This document shows, in pieces, positions 37,274 to 51,154 of a DNA stretch of 64,000 nt (the stretch's first letter is position 1; each line of letters begins with the position of its first letter). The notes beneath the pieces are model-generated. The model was not told where the DNA came from, made no database searches, and saw only the letters and a list, made by a program, of their open reading frames with translations. Position numbers and translations under genes: made by a program. The DNA comes from Salarias fasciatus (Eukaryota > Chordata > Actinopteri > Blenniiformes > Blenniidae), in contig NC_043752.1 in the NCBI RefSeq assembly GCF_902148845.1, forward strand, positions 603,785 to 667,784, in the 5' to 3' direction.

Positions 37274-40200
37274 CGTCTGGTGCTAAAAGAGGAGGCCGCC
37301 GGCTGACGAGCGGCGTTTGGACTCGGAGGGATGAGCCTCCAGCTGGAGTGTTCTCAGCACAAACAGGTACAGCGATCAGCAGACTGTCCACCCAGGCCCC
37401 ATCAGCCCCCCTCCTCCACCCCCCCTCCACCCCCCACCGGCCTGCCAGACCGGGCCGCTCCGCCGCTCCTGGCCCCCCGACGGCCCGGCGACTCGCCGTG
37501 TGGAGGTTCGGTCAGAAACGGCCTTTTTTATGCCCCCATCAGCGAGCGAGGGGAGAAGCCCGGCGGAACGGCGGCCCGGTTCCTGCTCCAACAGGAGGAG
37601 GCGATGGCGGGGGGGGGGGGGACAGACGGAGAGAGGGAGCCAAACAGTTTTTCTCTCCCTTGGGGGCGTCGCAGCACTATTCCAGCGACCGCGGTGACAG
37701 AGAGTTTTATTTATCTCCGCCGCCCATCTGTGCAGTCGGTCTCAAATTCTCCCTCAGAAAGGTCTTTTGGATTATCAGCGCCGCCATTTTAATACAACTG
37801 CTACATCACGGAGAGGGCGCCAATGGCGGTGGAAGTCTGTCAGGCGTGCAGAGTCCATCTTCCTCACACTTGAAATGGGTTCATCCAGAGTACACCTGCT
37901 GTAATAGGGACATTGCAAACGACGCGCAGGGAAATTACCCAAATGACAGAAACTATGCAAACTCTTCCTGCCCCCGTCCCTCCTGCTCGTCGTCTCTTTG
38001 CTTTTGTGTTCGGGGGGCTGTGATTTGTTTGGCTGTGGCTCTGAGCGTGGAGGGGAGACGGGGGTGTTTCGGGGGCTCGTGGCGGCGGCGGCGGCGGCGA
38101 GCTGTTAAGTATTCAGGCGAGGTGGGAGATGCGTCGAGGCTGAAGGAATCAAAGTGTCCCCTGAGCGGCAGACTTCTGGGAAATGTCTGCTTTTGTCTCA
38201 TTAGGAAGATGTAGCGGCACACACTTTGCATCTGCACAGTGTGAGCGGTGACACACACATACACGCACATACACACACATACACACACAGGAGTGTGTGT
38301 TTGTGGCAACAACCTGGCTGAATGCGGCGGCGCTGCCGAACAGCGCCGTGTCGTGGCGGCCGCCGCACGCTCACTCGCTGACCTCCCGGTGACTCCTCCG
38401 CCGAGTGCACGGAGGGCGGGAGGGGGGGGGGGGGGGGGGGGGACGACGGGGGGTGGGCGTGGCCAGCAGCCGAGAGCGGGTTGCCATGACAACACCTGCA
38501 GTGTACCGGCGCGATCGTTTATTTACCACTCAGGGGGCTGGCTAATGGCGGCATCCTGATAGGCCCATCGCTCAGCTTCCCCACCGCAGGACAGATTGAC
38601 AGCTCGCCGAGCCCGGAGCGGGGGTGGGGGGGTGTGAGGGGGGGTGGGGGGGGGGGAAGGAAGGTGACTCCAGGTCCACCTCAAACAAAAACACCTCTTT
38701 AGCACCGTTCTGCATCCCCTGAAACAAGCCGGTACAGTTCCGAACAAACCCGGTCTGCGTAACCCCCCCCCCCCCCCCCCACCCCCACCCCCACCGCTCG
38801 TCACACACGAACACACATCTCGACGATGAAACACACACACACACATTCGCACACAATCCCAAATGCATACAAACTAGGGGGAGTGCTAATAAGCCTGACA
38901 CATGAGGCATCTCTGCTCGGCCACCAGCTGACTGAGGCAGGCCTTGGGCGTGATGGAGCGCAGGAAGTCTCTCATTGCCCTGCCGCTGAACCCGCCGCCT
39001 GGGTGTTACAATCTCTCCCTCCCCATTTCCACTCCCTCCTCCCCCGCTCTCCTCCTCTTCCTCCCGTTCCTGTCGTCCCCATCCCTCCTGGAGCTGCCTG
39101 CATCCTCCCTGTTTTCACTCCTGCTGCAGCTCTGCAGTCACTCCATCACTGCTCTCCTAATCAAGAGACATCTTCTCCTCCGACGCTCGGGATCCGCCGC
39201 CGCCGCCGCCGAACCCTCACCTCACCAGCAGCAAAAAAAAAAACGTCACGCCAAAAAACCCTGCGATCTCGCTGAAATCAGCGCAGAAACACACACAACG
39301 CAGCACAGCCACACGTGGAAACGGCTACTTAGCGTCCACTCTTATTTTCCAAGTGGGCTTTTAATTAAATCAGTGAATTGGCTTCAAATTGGAAACATGA
39401 CAGAGCATGAGAACGTCTGAAAATATCTCAGGGACGATGAGATTTAATAAAAAGAAAAACCTACTGGCTCCTTTCTAATGCTCGCCTGGGATTACAGATC
39501 GCTCCTTAACTTAATAGCAATTTAAAGTGGATTTGTGTATGCCACTGAGTGTCTGTAATGATGGCTGTTTACGCCGCCCCTCATTTATAATAATTAAGCA
39601 GAATGGATTGGGGGGTGGGCCGCTCGGACGGCGGTTCTGGGCTATTGGCTCGGGCTGAATAATGACCTACTGTAGTTGACCGGGGGATGACCGCTGCCTC
39701 CTGCGTGACCCCGCACCCCAGACTCGCCCCCTGCTACTTTGGGTGGTAAATAGGATGTCTTTCCCGTCTATAGCGTCGTGGTGTCTATGGCCACAATAGC
39801 AGCCAGGGGTCTTTAAATGGGTGTGTGACAGAGAAAAGGAGCAAAGAGGGGGGGACAGGAGTTCACACAAAAGAATAAAGGGAGCCCCCCCACACACACA
39901 CACTCTTTGTCTCCCTCGCTTGACTTTTCCCATCTGATTGTTCAGCCCACTCTTCCCTTTTCTTCAGGCCACATTCAGCCGCTGTGACCTTTGGGCAGCG
40001 GGCCAAAGCAGCGTGTAAAACACAGAGTAATCCTGTTAGGAGCTCGCTGAGAGGGTTTCAGCGTTTCCAGAAACCGCTTCCACACGGATCAACTTCACAC
40101 TCTCAGTTATGAAACATTTACTTGACTTTTGGGTGACGATAAATCGAAGGAGGTAAATCTGCACAGCGGTGAATCAGGTTTTGATGTTCGCGTCAGCCGT

Positions 40201-43200
40201 CATTTAAAAACAGGAGCGCGAGCCGCCACAAGGTGTCAGTGGTGTCCACGTTGTCCCTGTCTCAGACAGGCTGGATGCCTTGCTTTGGGGCCGCAGCGGA
40301 TTGGCCGGCGTCTCCCTCTCTCTGGGTTTGGTTGGACGCTGGATGCAGGAGGAAGAGAGGTGGCGGCAGTGGCACCGGCGGCGGCGGCGGCGGCAGCGGC
40401 TGCCAGGTTTAAAGGACCTGGGAAGGGTTTGTGGCCATAAATCTGGCCCCACTCCATCCCGCCGTTCCCCGTGAGTGCTCGTGGGAATACAGGAATGCGG
40501 CGGCTGACCTGTAGAGCCCGCAGCCTCTTTTGATTCCAGATACATAAATTAGAGGGCAGGAATGCAGGACAACCCCACGGTTCAGCGAGGGCCGCGGCCG
40601 GAAAAGTACACAGGTATTACACATGTCAGGGGGAAGAGGAAGGATCGCTCTGAGCCGAGGCCATAAATTAATAGATATGGCTACAACAGTCTGTAAATCC
40701 TGCTACAAATACCTCTGTGTGGCGAACAGACAGGCCACAGTGCCTCACGATTAGCTTAACCACAGTCAGCAGGGCCATCAGGATTATTGAGGTCGGCCAG
40801 GAGAGGAAAAAAACCGGAGGGGCTGAGAAAACAGCGGGAAATATTTATTTGTTTATCTTTAAAGTGGAAATGGCCACATCTGTGCCGGTGTAACGAAGCA
40901 CGCCTTCATTCATCCCTCCGTCCAGCTGCTTCTCCATCAGCTGACAGGTGGAACGCTTGAAGGAGGTTTAAAGTCGCAGTAAAAACCTTTTCCCTCCCAG
41001 ACCGGGGTCGGCTCGACATGACGGGGATTCTGGGTAGACACTGTGTCACAAAATAGACTCCGCTGTCTTCAACCTACTTTTACTATTCATGTAAATTACG
41101 TGACCATAGATGAGTTTGTTGATTTGAATGTATTATTCTCAAAGTAAAACTGAATCTTTTAATATGTTTATTGTCCCATGTGCAGGAATATTAACAGACT
41201 TCATGTTTTTCTGAACCAAAAACCTTGAAATTGCGAGTCACACCACACACGATAAATGGAGATTTCTGCTGCTTCACATCATCAGAAGACCTGAGATTCT
41301 TTCTCATCTTGGAAGAAAGAGCCGGAAACGTTTCAGTCCCTAAATAAAGGCTCTCACCCGGTAAAGGGTTAAAATGTGGAAACGTCAGTCATTTAAAGTG
41401 TTTTCTTAGCAGATAGTCACACTGCTGCAGGATACAAGAACAATTAGTCACTGCATGTGCAGATAAAGATCAGTGTTTTTTAATTTTTATCTGAACCATC
41501 CTGCAGACTTTGGTTAAGCTAATTATGACGCGACGCACCGTCTCTTTTCTTTTCTGCATCGAGCAGGAGGTATTCTACAGGAGGATTTAAAGCCAGCGAA
41601 GAATAAAGTTCGAAACTGTAACCCTCTAAAGCAGGATCATGAGGAACTGCTGCCCTGGACCAGAGCACCGGATCACAGCTGATTATTTAGTGATGTATGA
41701 GAGTTCGGAGCTTCTAATTAAATGTAAAACACTGACTGTACGGCTGTAAGCTGAGCTAATTGATTCAAACGCATGTATTTCACACTTCCTACCTTTAAAT
41801 TCAGAAGCGTTCACAATGTGTAAGGAATAATGGCAAACGGCGCTGAGACGTGGTTAATTGGCCTTCCTCTCTCTGCCTCTACATTTTGGGAAATTATGGC
41901 GCCCAGTTGGCCGCTTGATCTGAAAAAAATCTTTTTAGGCTAATTCGGCCTGATTTAGTGAGACGCTGCATAAATTGTGTGAAACTGCAGCTCACTCATG
42001 CAGACTGCGGTTGTGGGCTGCGTGTGATCGACTGAGGACGCCATCAGCGCCGCGACGCTGACAGGCGTTTTCAAATGAGGGCTTCGCACGCATTATTTCT
42101 GCCTTTCACCGCGGAGTGATCGGATGCAGCGGGCGCCAAGCGGGATGCGATAACGCCGAGTTGGACGCGTTTTCCGGGGGAAGTCATCAAACACGCTGGA
42201 GCTTTACAGCAAATAAATCTGAGGACGAGACGTCAAAAAGCCAAAGCTGCAGAGGGAAACAAGAGCAGCAGAGGAAATTGAACAAAAACTGAAAATATCT
42301 TCGATTGAAAGTTGGGAGGAGCAAAGTGAGGAAACAGCAGCATCTCCGCTGAAGCTGAGCTGATCTGCATCTCAGTCAGAAACGCTGTATGTTACTCTAT
42401 TAAAGGAGCAGTGCAAAATATCAGGACCACACTTCAGTTTACAAACATGTAAACTTCTAGTGAGTCTCAGGTGAAGTGAGAATCATCCCCAAACATTTAA
42501 GAGTGAGGCTGCAAAAACCACCTGAGCTCAGTGTCAGTGAAGATATGACATGAGAAACGGAGTGAGGGGACGGATTCCGGGGCGTTCCCGCACGGCGCGG
42601 CGGCGAGCTGAGCAGCATCGCCGCCGTGGAGCGGCGCTGAGCGACGGCTCAGGGCTGCAGAAACCTGCAGCGGCGGCAAACGGCCAGATTCATCCTCTCA
42701 AACTAATGGGATTCATATGAGTTGTGAGGCTCCTAATTTATTTACTCTGTCAGTGACACACAAACGTGCACGCACACACACACACAAAGACACGCACAGC
42801 AACACACGAGGGGGGGCTGTGCACGCAGATACAGTAAAAATGCGAACACTTTACAGTAAGTGAGGGATCAATAATGATGGATGAGGGCCTTTTACACCAT
42901 CGGCATGTTCTGCTCCGTTCACAGCCATGTGACACCGGGCTGCCTGTGGCGATCCCACTCCGCACCCCGGCACTCAATCACATCCCCGCTTTAAAAATAA
43001 CAGTTTGTTAGCACCATTGATTTAGCACTTAGAGCGTGTCCTTATTACCTTGTAATTATGGTCAGTGTTGACATAACAGCACAGACAAGCAGGCCTCCCG
43101 CCCTCCCGCACAATTTATGGGCCCTGCTTTTATTACGGCCATTCCGCGCGTCTGCGTCCGCGGCGAAGCCGCAGACTGGCGTTCCGGCCAAGGGCCCGTA

Positions 43201-43362
43201 TTTCACTCGCGGAGGTCAGGGTTCTCAGGGATCCCCCGTAAAGAAGTGAAGAGCGGCGGGGGCGGCGGGGGGAAGACCTCCCCGAGGGCTCGTCCAAATG
43301 GAGCGCAGATTACGGGCTATAATCCAAATAATGCTATTCATGAGGGGAACGTGATGCTTTCA

Positions 43363-43430
<68 letters not shown>

Positions 43431-46236
43431 GAAACGGGAAAGCAAACACTGAGGAGCAGTTGGGAGATCAGCTTTAAATAATTTACGGCCTGAGCCTCAC
43501 TGCGAGTCCATTAGCCGACGGTTAAAACGCTCTGCTCCACAGACGGGGCCTCGTCCCGCCTCCAACCGGGACTTCCTTCAGCGGGGCAGCAACGCCATCC
43601 GCCCCGCCAGCGGGGCCGGGGCCCCGGGAGGCGAGGCGGACCTGCCGGCGCTCGGCCCAGGCTTTTGTCCTGGGAGGGTGAAGAATGACATTTTCAAGAG
43701 GCGCAACGCCGACAGAGGCAGCATCTCATCGCTCCACCGCCGCCGCCTCAATTAAAAATCAGTTTCACCTGCACGGTGTCCGCCGGCTCGTCCTCCTGCA
43801 GGCCTGTCTCTTAAAGCTGGAACATGCTAACGCACACAGATGGGGCTAAAATAACTTTCTCTATTTTGGCCCAAACATTTGAGGAAGCTCTGCTTTAACC
43901 AGTGATTTAAGACGCGGGAAAGTTGACATTAGAGGCATCGTTTTGTAACCCGGAACACATAATTACTCAGGAAAACGCCTCCTCCTTCTTGCCTCTGCTC
44001 CTCAGATAATTTGGCCCCAAACACAGAGCATGATGATTCAATTTCAAGCCGACCAATAGCGACAGTCCGGGAACAAGTCCCTGTACACGGCGGAGGAGAA
44101 GTACCCAAATTACAAGCCATTGATTTCCAGTAGGGCGTCTTTTCTCTGGTAGACGCTCTGCATGTGGCTGGGAGATGGCCATAAAGCACGGGGAAATAGA
44201 TTGAGAGGAAAAGAGCTGAGATGCAGGATGGCTTCACCTGCAGTTTACGTCCAACAGAAGCGCAGAGCCTCGCATGGCTGCCTACTCAATTAACCCCCGT
44301 GATGGAGGCGCCGTAATGAACAACAGCGCCATTACGCAGCGCCCCAATGGCACTTCACCCCGGTGGCCCGGGAATAGACAACGCCACTGTTGGTGCTTCT
44401 CCGCTGCTCGCAGGAATTTAGATGTTGGGGATATCAGCATGTTGAGGTGGGAAATGAAGACTATTACTGGAGCTGATGTTGTTTAACCCTTAAATAATTA
44501 GACATTTTACACGTCTGCGTCTCATCGTACTCGTCCTAAACTACTGTAATTATATCTGCGAGTCGAGGGGGCAATCAGGAATGGATTTCCATTAGAGAGG
44601 AAGAGCGGAGCAGCAATCTGTGTGGAAGTGACTGGAGGCCGGCGTCCAGAAAACACCGAATCCATGTAGAAACGGAGAGAAGCTCCCGGATCGAGTTTGC
44701 TGACCTTGCTAATGATGTAGATGAGATCTCCTCGGTGAAAGTCCAGCTCGTCGGCCTCGTCCGCCTGGCAGTCCCACAAACACTGGTAGTAGTTAGCAAA
44801 GTCTGAGGGGAACACGGCACGGAAAACGAGTTTAAACACTTCAAGAGGCGCCGTGAAAATGTTCTCAGCGAGTGTTTGTCAAGAACTTCAGACCTGACTT
44901 GGTGTTCTTCTCGGCACTCTCGTCCGGCGGCTCCACAAAATCCTCTTCAAGAAAGAAACAGAAAAAAAAAATAAGATTAATAAAGCAAATCTGTAAAAGC
45001 AAGAGATTCAGAGGAGAATCCCTCAATGAGAAGAGCGTCGCTACATTCAGTGGTTTCATCATTCTAACAATCCCTTTAAATACTCATTATGTTGCCCGGG
45101 AGCGACCTAGTCCAGCAGTTTACAACCGATTTTTAAAAACTGCATCAGACGCCGTCCTCTCTGATCACAGTGAAGCCAAACGCTGCAGGACACACCCGCC
45201 CTCGGCTGAACACTGTGTGGAGTGGTCTGCATTGATTTACATTAATTCCATGAAAATAACAGTGAAAAAGTCAGTAAATTTCAGAGCAGGAGCACATCGT
45301 GTGACGCTGCTAAAAGCCACGGCAGGCCAGCAGATGTTATTACATCAGAGTGCGTTCACTGGCTCGGTGGAGAGTTTCAGTTTAGAGAACTGGATGAGAA
45401 ACGCAGCTGTGTGGAAAAACAAGCAACACAGAATCCAAACATCACTGAAGAAACCCCGTCCGTCCAGATCGGCACAACGCTAACCATGCTAAACCTGGTA
45501 ATGTCAAGGTTATAAAACAAAATAAAACACACACACACACTTCAAGTTTTTAAAAGATAGACATACTTTTGCTGTATCAACATTGATTTTTTTTTTTCTT
45601 TCACCAGAATCAGGCTTAATTGAAAAATGTTCCTTCTTGTATGAAATCCTAAAATGAGATTAAACTGCTCTGAAATGAATTATGAAGACTAATTAATTGA
45701 ATAAGTCCCCCGTGACACTAAATAGGTTAAGTTTCTTTATTTAAATCTAGGCTGGGACCACTGATAAAATAAAAACCATGAAACATTTCTCAGGCGAGTC
45801 ATTTCATTTTCAAATGTGATAAATGATTAAAATGTTGGGAACTAATAAAACCTGCAGGAATCTGAACTCCTGCTTCTCACATGGAGGACAAAGAACCGTC
45901 CTGTCAGACTAATATAAATACAGAATGAACCAGCAGGCTCTTCGCTGACTCCTTGATGAATATCCATGTGACGTGTTTATTTTCCTGCACCGGGATCAAT
46001 CGGCCTGCATCGATCAGGGCGGGAGGAGCGAGGCGGGCCGCGGCGGGGGCGTGCGGAGGCGGACGTGTCGCTGACGGCGGGGCGGGGCCCCCGGCGGTCT
46101 GGGAGGCGACACGGCGATACGCCTGCAGTCTGTCCGCCACATCCATCCGGGACCCGGGCGGCCTGACAGCAGGGCGGCGGCCCGGCAACACTATCCACCT
46201 CCCGGCGCCGCGTGCAGCGCCGCTTCCAGGAAGAGG

Positions 46237-46275
<39 letters not shown>

Positions 46276-49200
46276 TGCTTCTGCATACACATCAGTGTTT
46301 GTGCTGTCCTGTTCTCCTGCTGTGTTCTGAAGTCCCTGACTCCCTGACTCCCTGCTCCGCGTCCTTTCCTCCAGTTGGTCTGAACATTTGCCGGTTCCTG
46401 TCCTGCGGAGGAGGATGGTTTCCACCCCGAGGCCGCCGCCGCCGCCACGGGCCGGCGCTCTCTACGTCCAGCTGATTTAATTTTCCAGTCAATAAAATCA
46501 GTCATCAGTGCCGGAGCCAATACCGGCGCCGGCTCCGAGTCCCGCCTGCGAACCGCGGCGTGTTCGGAGCGCCGCGCCGACCGGGCCGACGGAGGCAGAG
46601 CGTGGAGGGGGGTGGAGGTGGAGGTGGAGGTGGAGGGGGGGTTCACTTCACCTAAAAAATGAAGCCGCAGTCAAGAATACTGCAAAGACTTAATATTTCT
46701 GGATGTTTAATATTAACAAGAACAGGAAATAAAAACTTGAATGACAGCTCTGGAGACGCAGCTTTAAACATTCATGCGAGCTATAAATGAGCCGACGGAG
46801 GAACGTTTCTATTTATTGAGAGGCTGCCTGTCTTTCCCAACATGCCTCTGTCCTCTGGACGTCTCCGAAGGACGTCACAGGACCGAAACAGAGGGAGTCC
46901 AGGTGAAACTTTCGAGTGCTGAATCCAGGTGTGTCGCAAAACTCACTTCAGCATTTAATACCTGAGTAACTGTTTGCAGACCTCGTACTGGTGAGAGTAA
47001 TTTAGAAGTTTTATACTTTTACTTGGATAAAATTCTGAAGAAAAACTGTAGATTTCACTCAGTTTATTAATCCAATGATCTGGAGGAGGGGCTTCTGCCT
47101 CAGGCTCCGCCCCCTGACTCTATGTAACCAGTCCAAAAAGCCACAGGAAAAAGGAAGTGAACCAGCAACTGTGAGAAGGATAAATGTTCACAATCAATGG
47201 TCTCAGTTTTATCACATTTCAGGAGCCTCTGGGAACTTCATGTCACACATTATCAAAAAAAAGCGCATTTGGAGCAAAGCAGGAGTCGATTAAAACTAAA
47301 TTAAAAGATAAATAAAAACAGATTTTTTTTAATGCATACGAAAAAAAAAACCATGGTGACTCAAAGACCCGGTTCAGAAAATAGGTGTTAAAATTCCCTC
47401 AAACTTAGAATATAGAACTGAAGTTATTCCTCAGCATCGTGTTTATGTTCAAACTGAGTCTGATTCACAAGTAAAAGCAGCATTTAAATCAAGGAGGACG
47501 TTTACAATTTTGTTTAAGAGAATAATCTAAATTATTCACAATATTTTTGTGCATAAACTGGCTTAATGTGATATTTTTTTGGGATGCATATATATCAAAC
47601 TCAAACTTTTACTGTATACAATTTCACAAATCCGAATTTTGTTCAGCAATCATTCATAAATTTTTCTATTCCGAATATTTTATCAATCCTTCTCAACTAA
47701 TTCTCCGCCTTGTCATGTATTTTAGTAACATCATGTTAAAGTAAAATTAACTTTTGCATGAGAAATGTTTTAGCGCTCTACTCACCTCCAGCCGATCACA
47801 CATACCAGAGCTCGCTGTAACATCATATCATAATACAGAATAACAGAAATGCAATGAAAACGCATTAATATCTGAAATAAAGTCTACAGTGCAAAAAGTG
47901 TTGCTGTCGGAGGCGGGACAGCTGGAGGCTCCACAGGAAGACGCCTTTCAGAATAAATGATATTTCTGAGCTTCATGTATTGAGGAGCTCTGATGGCTTA
48001 AAATGCTCGAACCAATACACTGATCAGCAGTTCATCACGGGGAGACACACACCCTGTGTGGAAATTTAGCATCAAAAGACTGTTTTAGGACTGTGAGAGG
48101 AAACTGGAACGGCGAACTACAAAATATCTCCCACACACACGCACAGGAAGAACATGCAAATCTCCAGGTTCAGACACAAACCGACAGCGTTGTAGCTCTG
48201 AATCGAGGCAGCTAACCGCTACACTACTTTAATGATCCCATTCATGAAACAATAAGATCCAATCAGCAGGGGGAATCAGTGTTTTCATTTTAATTCCTGA
48301 GAAGGTTTTCAGCTTCTGCTGCATTATTGATGCGTTCTGTTGTTTCTGCTGGTAAAGACCAATAATCGCTACGAGGCGGAGGACAGATTCGGCCCCCCTC
48401 CCCACTGTTATAGAAATGTTTTCGACGGAAAGAGAGCCGCGCTGACCGTCCCGTTCATCCCCGCTGAGCTGGTCCCGACCTGATCGCTTCTTTGAAATAA
48501 CCAATCATCCTCTAATCAGGGCGTAAAGGCTGTAATTGAGCGAGGAGCGCTGCGGAGTGATTGATAAGCCGAGGGGTGAGAAAGTGAAAGAAAGAGCGGG
48601 TCATTCGATACGCCATCTGTGGTCAGGGCCTGTACCTCTTCCCAGATGGCTTTGAGCCGCGCCGTGACAGCTGGAAGAGCGATTTCCCTCTGGCCGGTGA
48701 TTTTGGCAAAGGTAATGTACTCAGCGAGTGAAACTGAATCTTGATGTATCTTATTTAACAGGGAGCGTGATGGACGGCGGCCCCGAGAAGATCCCATCAC
48801 CCCCTTTGTCCTTCTCGGGATCTTGTAGCCGGCCTGACACATGCGGTCGTCTCGAGCCCCCCCCCCCCCCCCCCCCCCCCCCCGCCTCCCCCTCACGGCG
48901 GGAGACGCTCACACACGCTGTCCGGGGGTCTCGACACTCAAACTCTAATCTCTATTAAAGACGGGGCATTAGGAGCGCCGGGACTATTTTAAGCAGCGAG
49001 AGATGCAGTTTTCACTTCCTTTCAACCAAATTGCTGCTGCTCGGCCATTTTAGCCTAAAAAAACTGTGGAAGTGGATTGAATTGTGAGGCTATTTGTTGC
49101 CCGGCAACGTGAGCTAATTGGACGGTGTATGACGGAGCACGGTGGGAGCGGCTGCACAAGTGTTGGGGGGCGGGGGGGGCAGAGGAAGCAGATCTGGAGT

Positions 49201-51120
49201 AAGTGGATCTTGCTCTTCCTGTTCTGTGTGGCTCCACAGCCGCCGCCTCGGCCCCGGCCGGCTCGTTAGGGCGCTTGGTTTAAAATGAGTGATCAGCCGG
49301 GGAGGGCAGCTGCTGACAGATTTCACAGTGTGGATGAACTCCTGCTGGAACGCCCCCCCGTCTCCTCCTCCTACCTGGCAGCTCCTCGTAGATGTCCTCG
49401 CCATCGTCCTCGTCCACGTCGGGGTCCTGGGAGCCCCGGGCCACCGGTTGGGGCTGCGGCGGCAGCGGCGGGGCGGAGCCCGACAACCCCTCGATGTCGT
49501 CGTAGGGCTCCTCCTCTTCCTCCTCGTCCTCGTCGAAAGGGATGAAGTTGGAGCTGAGATCTGCGAGGGGGGGCGAGACGAGGCCACGGCCGGCGTTAGC
49601 GTCAGGACGCAGCGCGGCGCCGCAGAGACGCCTTACAGGCTGAAGTCTTATTTCTAACAGCTCAAAACAGGAAGAAAAGCACATGAGCGCCTTTAATGAT
49701 GCTGAACAGGGTTCATGAGTGAAGCGGGGATCATTTAATGTTACAGGAAAACTAAAGAAATCATCAGATTTTAATCATTTCTCTAATTAACCATATTTCA
49801 ACTTACTGCTACTCAAACCACAGCAGCTCTTCTCACATTTCCCTGTTAAATCGTGTTCTTATTATGATTTTTAGATCATAACATGATGGACAGTCGTCAT
49901 GTCCACCATGTTTTGATTTTGCAGCCATACAGATTTCAGACGGCAGCTGATCTGTCTACGAATACCATCAAGTCAAGGCCAAACGGTGAGAGTGCAGCGG
50001 GCCGCTCTTCATCCTGCGATGAAGACAAAAATCTTCAGCTCTTCAACAAACAAGACACCACAGTCCGCCAGACCGCTTCTCCAGAGTCATTTTAATGCAC
50101 AGGAAGGTGATGTGGTGTGTTATCTGACTGGTCTGGGACTGCTGTATCGACTGTAAGCGTCTCGTCCTCGTCCTCGTCCACCTCCTCCTCCTGTCCTGCA
50201 TGTTTCTCCTGTGGTCAGTTCGTCACCATCAGGTGTTTCGTGAAGACACGTGTGTCACATTCATGTGTTCAGCTGGAAAACATCACAGCTGTGGCAGCGC
50301 CGGGATCGGACAGCGCCGCTGTAATCGGATCAGTCCGTGTATGTAAAACGCCGCGGCCTTCGGAACGCCGTTCAAACCCCCGAGACTCTGTCTGCGTGTT
50401 TTTCAAAGTCAGTCTGGTTCTCGCGTAAAGGTGAGGAGGATGAGTAATGGCCCGCATGCTCCGGATCGGACGGTAAGGACCGTGCCGGGAGGAAGTAAGA
50501 CAAACTGCAGAGTGTCTGTTACTTCCCGCAAGCCAGTGGGCCGGCCCAGCCCGTTTTAGAGCGGCGGAGGCTGAGCGCCGCCTCAGATGGAGGAGCTGTC
50601 TCATCGCAGGCGACTGGACGCTGCAACACGGGGTATCAGGTCCTCCGGCGAGCAGCAGCCGCCAGGCAGAAATCAATGTCACTGGAGGGGAACCAGAACG
50701 TCTACCAATCAATTTCCTGTAAGCTGGAATTCGGTAGGAGGGGGAGGGAGGGCGGAGGGGCGGAGGGGCAGAGGGGGTGGGATCCAACTAAAGACTGGTG
50801 ATGGCGTGCGTGACAAGGCAGGTGACACGTCGAACGAGGAGATTCAGGACGGCGGCGCGGGGCTGAGTCGGCACTGATGGATGGACGGGTTTTCATACCA
50901 GTCACAGATGATAAAGCGCCCCGCTGCACTCGTGACCTTTCTGCCCCCGGAGAACTTGAGCGCCGGGAGAAGAAAAGTCGGTCTGCAGGGAGAAAGGAGC
51001 AGGAACGCAGCAGGCTCACCTCTGAGCAGGAAGCTGATCTGGTTCACCCACTCCCGGGCCTCCTGAGGGCTGCTGGCAGCGAACTGCAGGGGCAGAGAGG
51101 CAATAAGAGCCTGATTATCA

Positions 51121-51154
<34 letters not shown>

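Larger units (their letters stand above)
35823..44704 (-). other. skap1 last intron (8.9 kb)
   Basis: No exons recognised. Holds three long microsatellites, G/C homopolymer clusters at 38.4-38.8 kb, and several blocks of complex AT/GC-balanced sequence rich in TAAT/ATTA words that look like conserved noncoding elements (37,790-37,980; 39,430-39,660; 40,640-40,830; 41,700-42,000; 43,000-43,140; 43,790-44,480). Confidence 0.6.
44945..49374 (-). other. skap1 intron between linker exons (4.4 kb)
   Basis: No exon recognised. Contains a (CA)n at 46238-46273, a CpG-rich block at 46,000-46,640, AT-rich DNA at 47,290-47,780, a repeat fragment at 48085-48232, an open protein-like block at 48,600-48,780 and a C-tract at 48857-48883. 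Confidence 0.6.
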
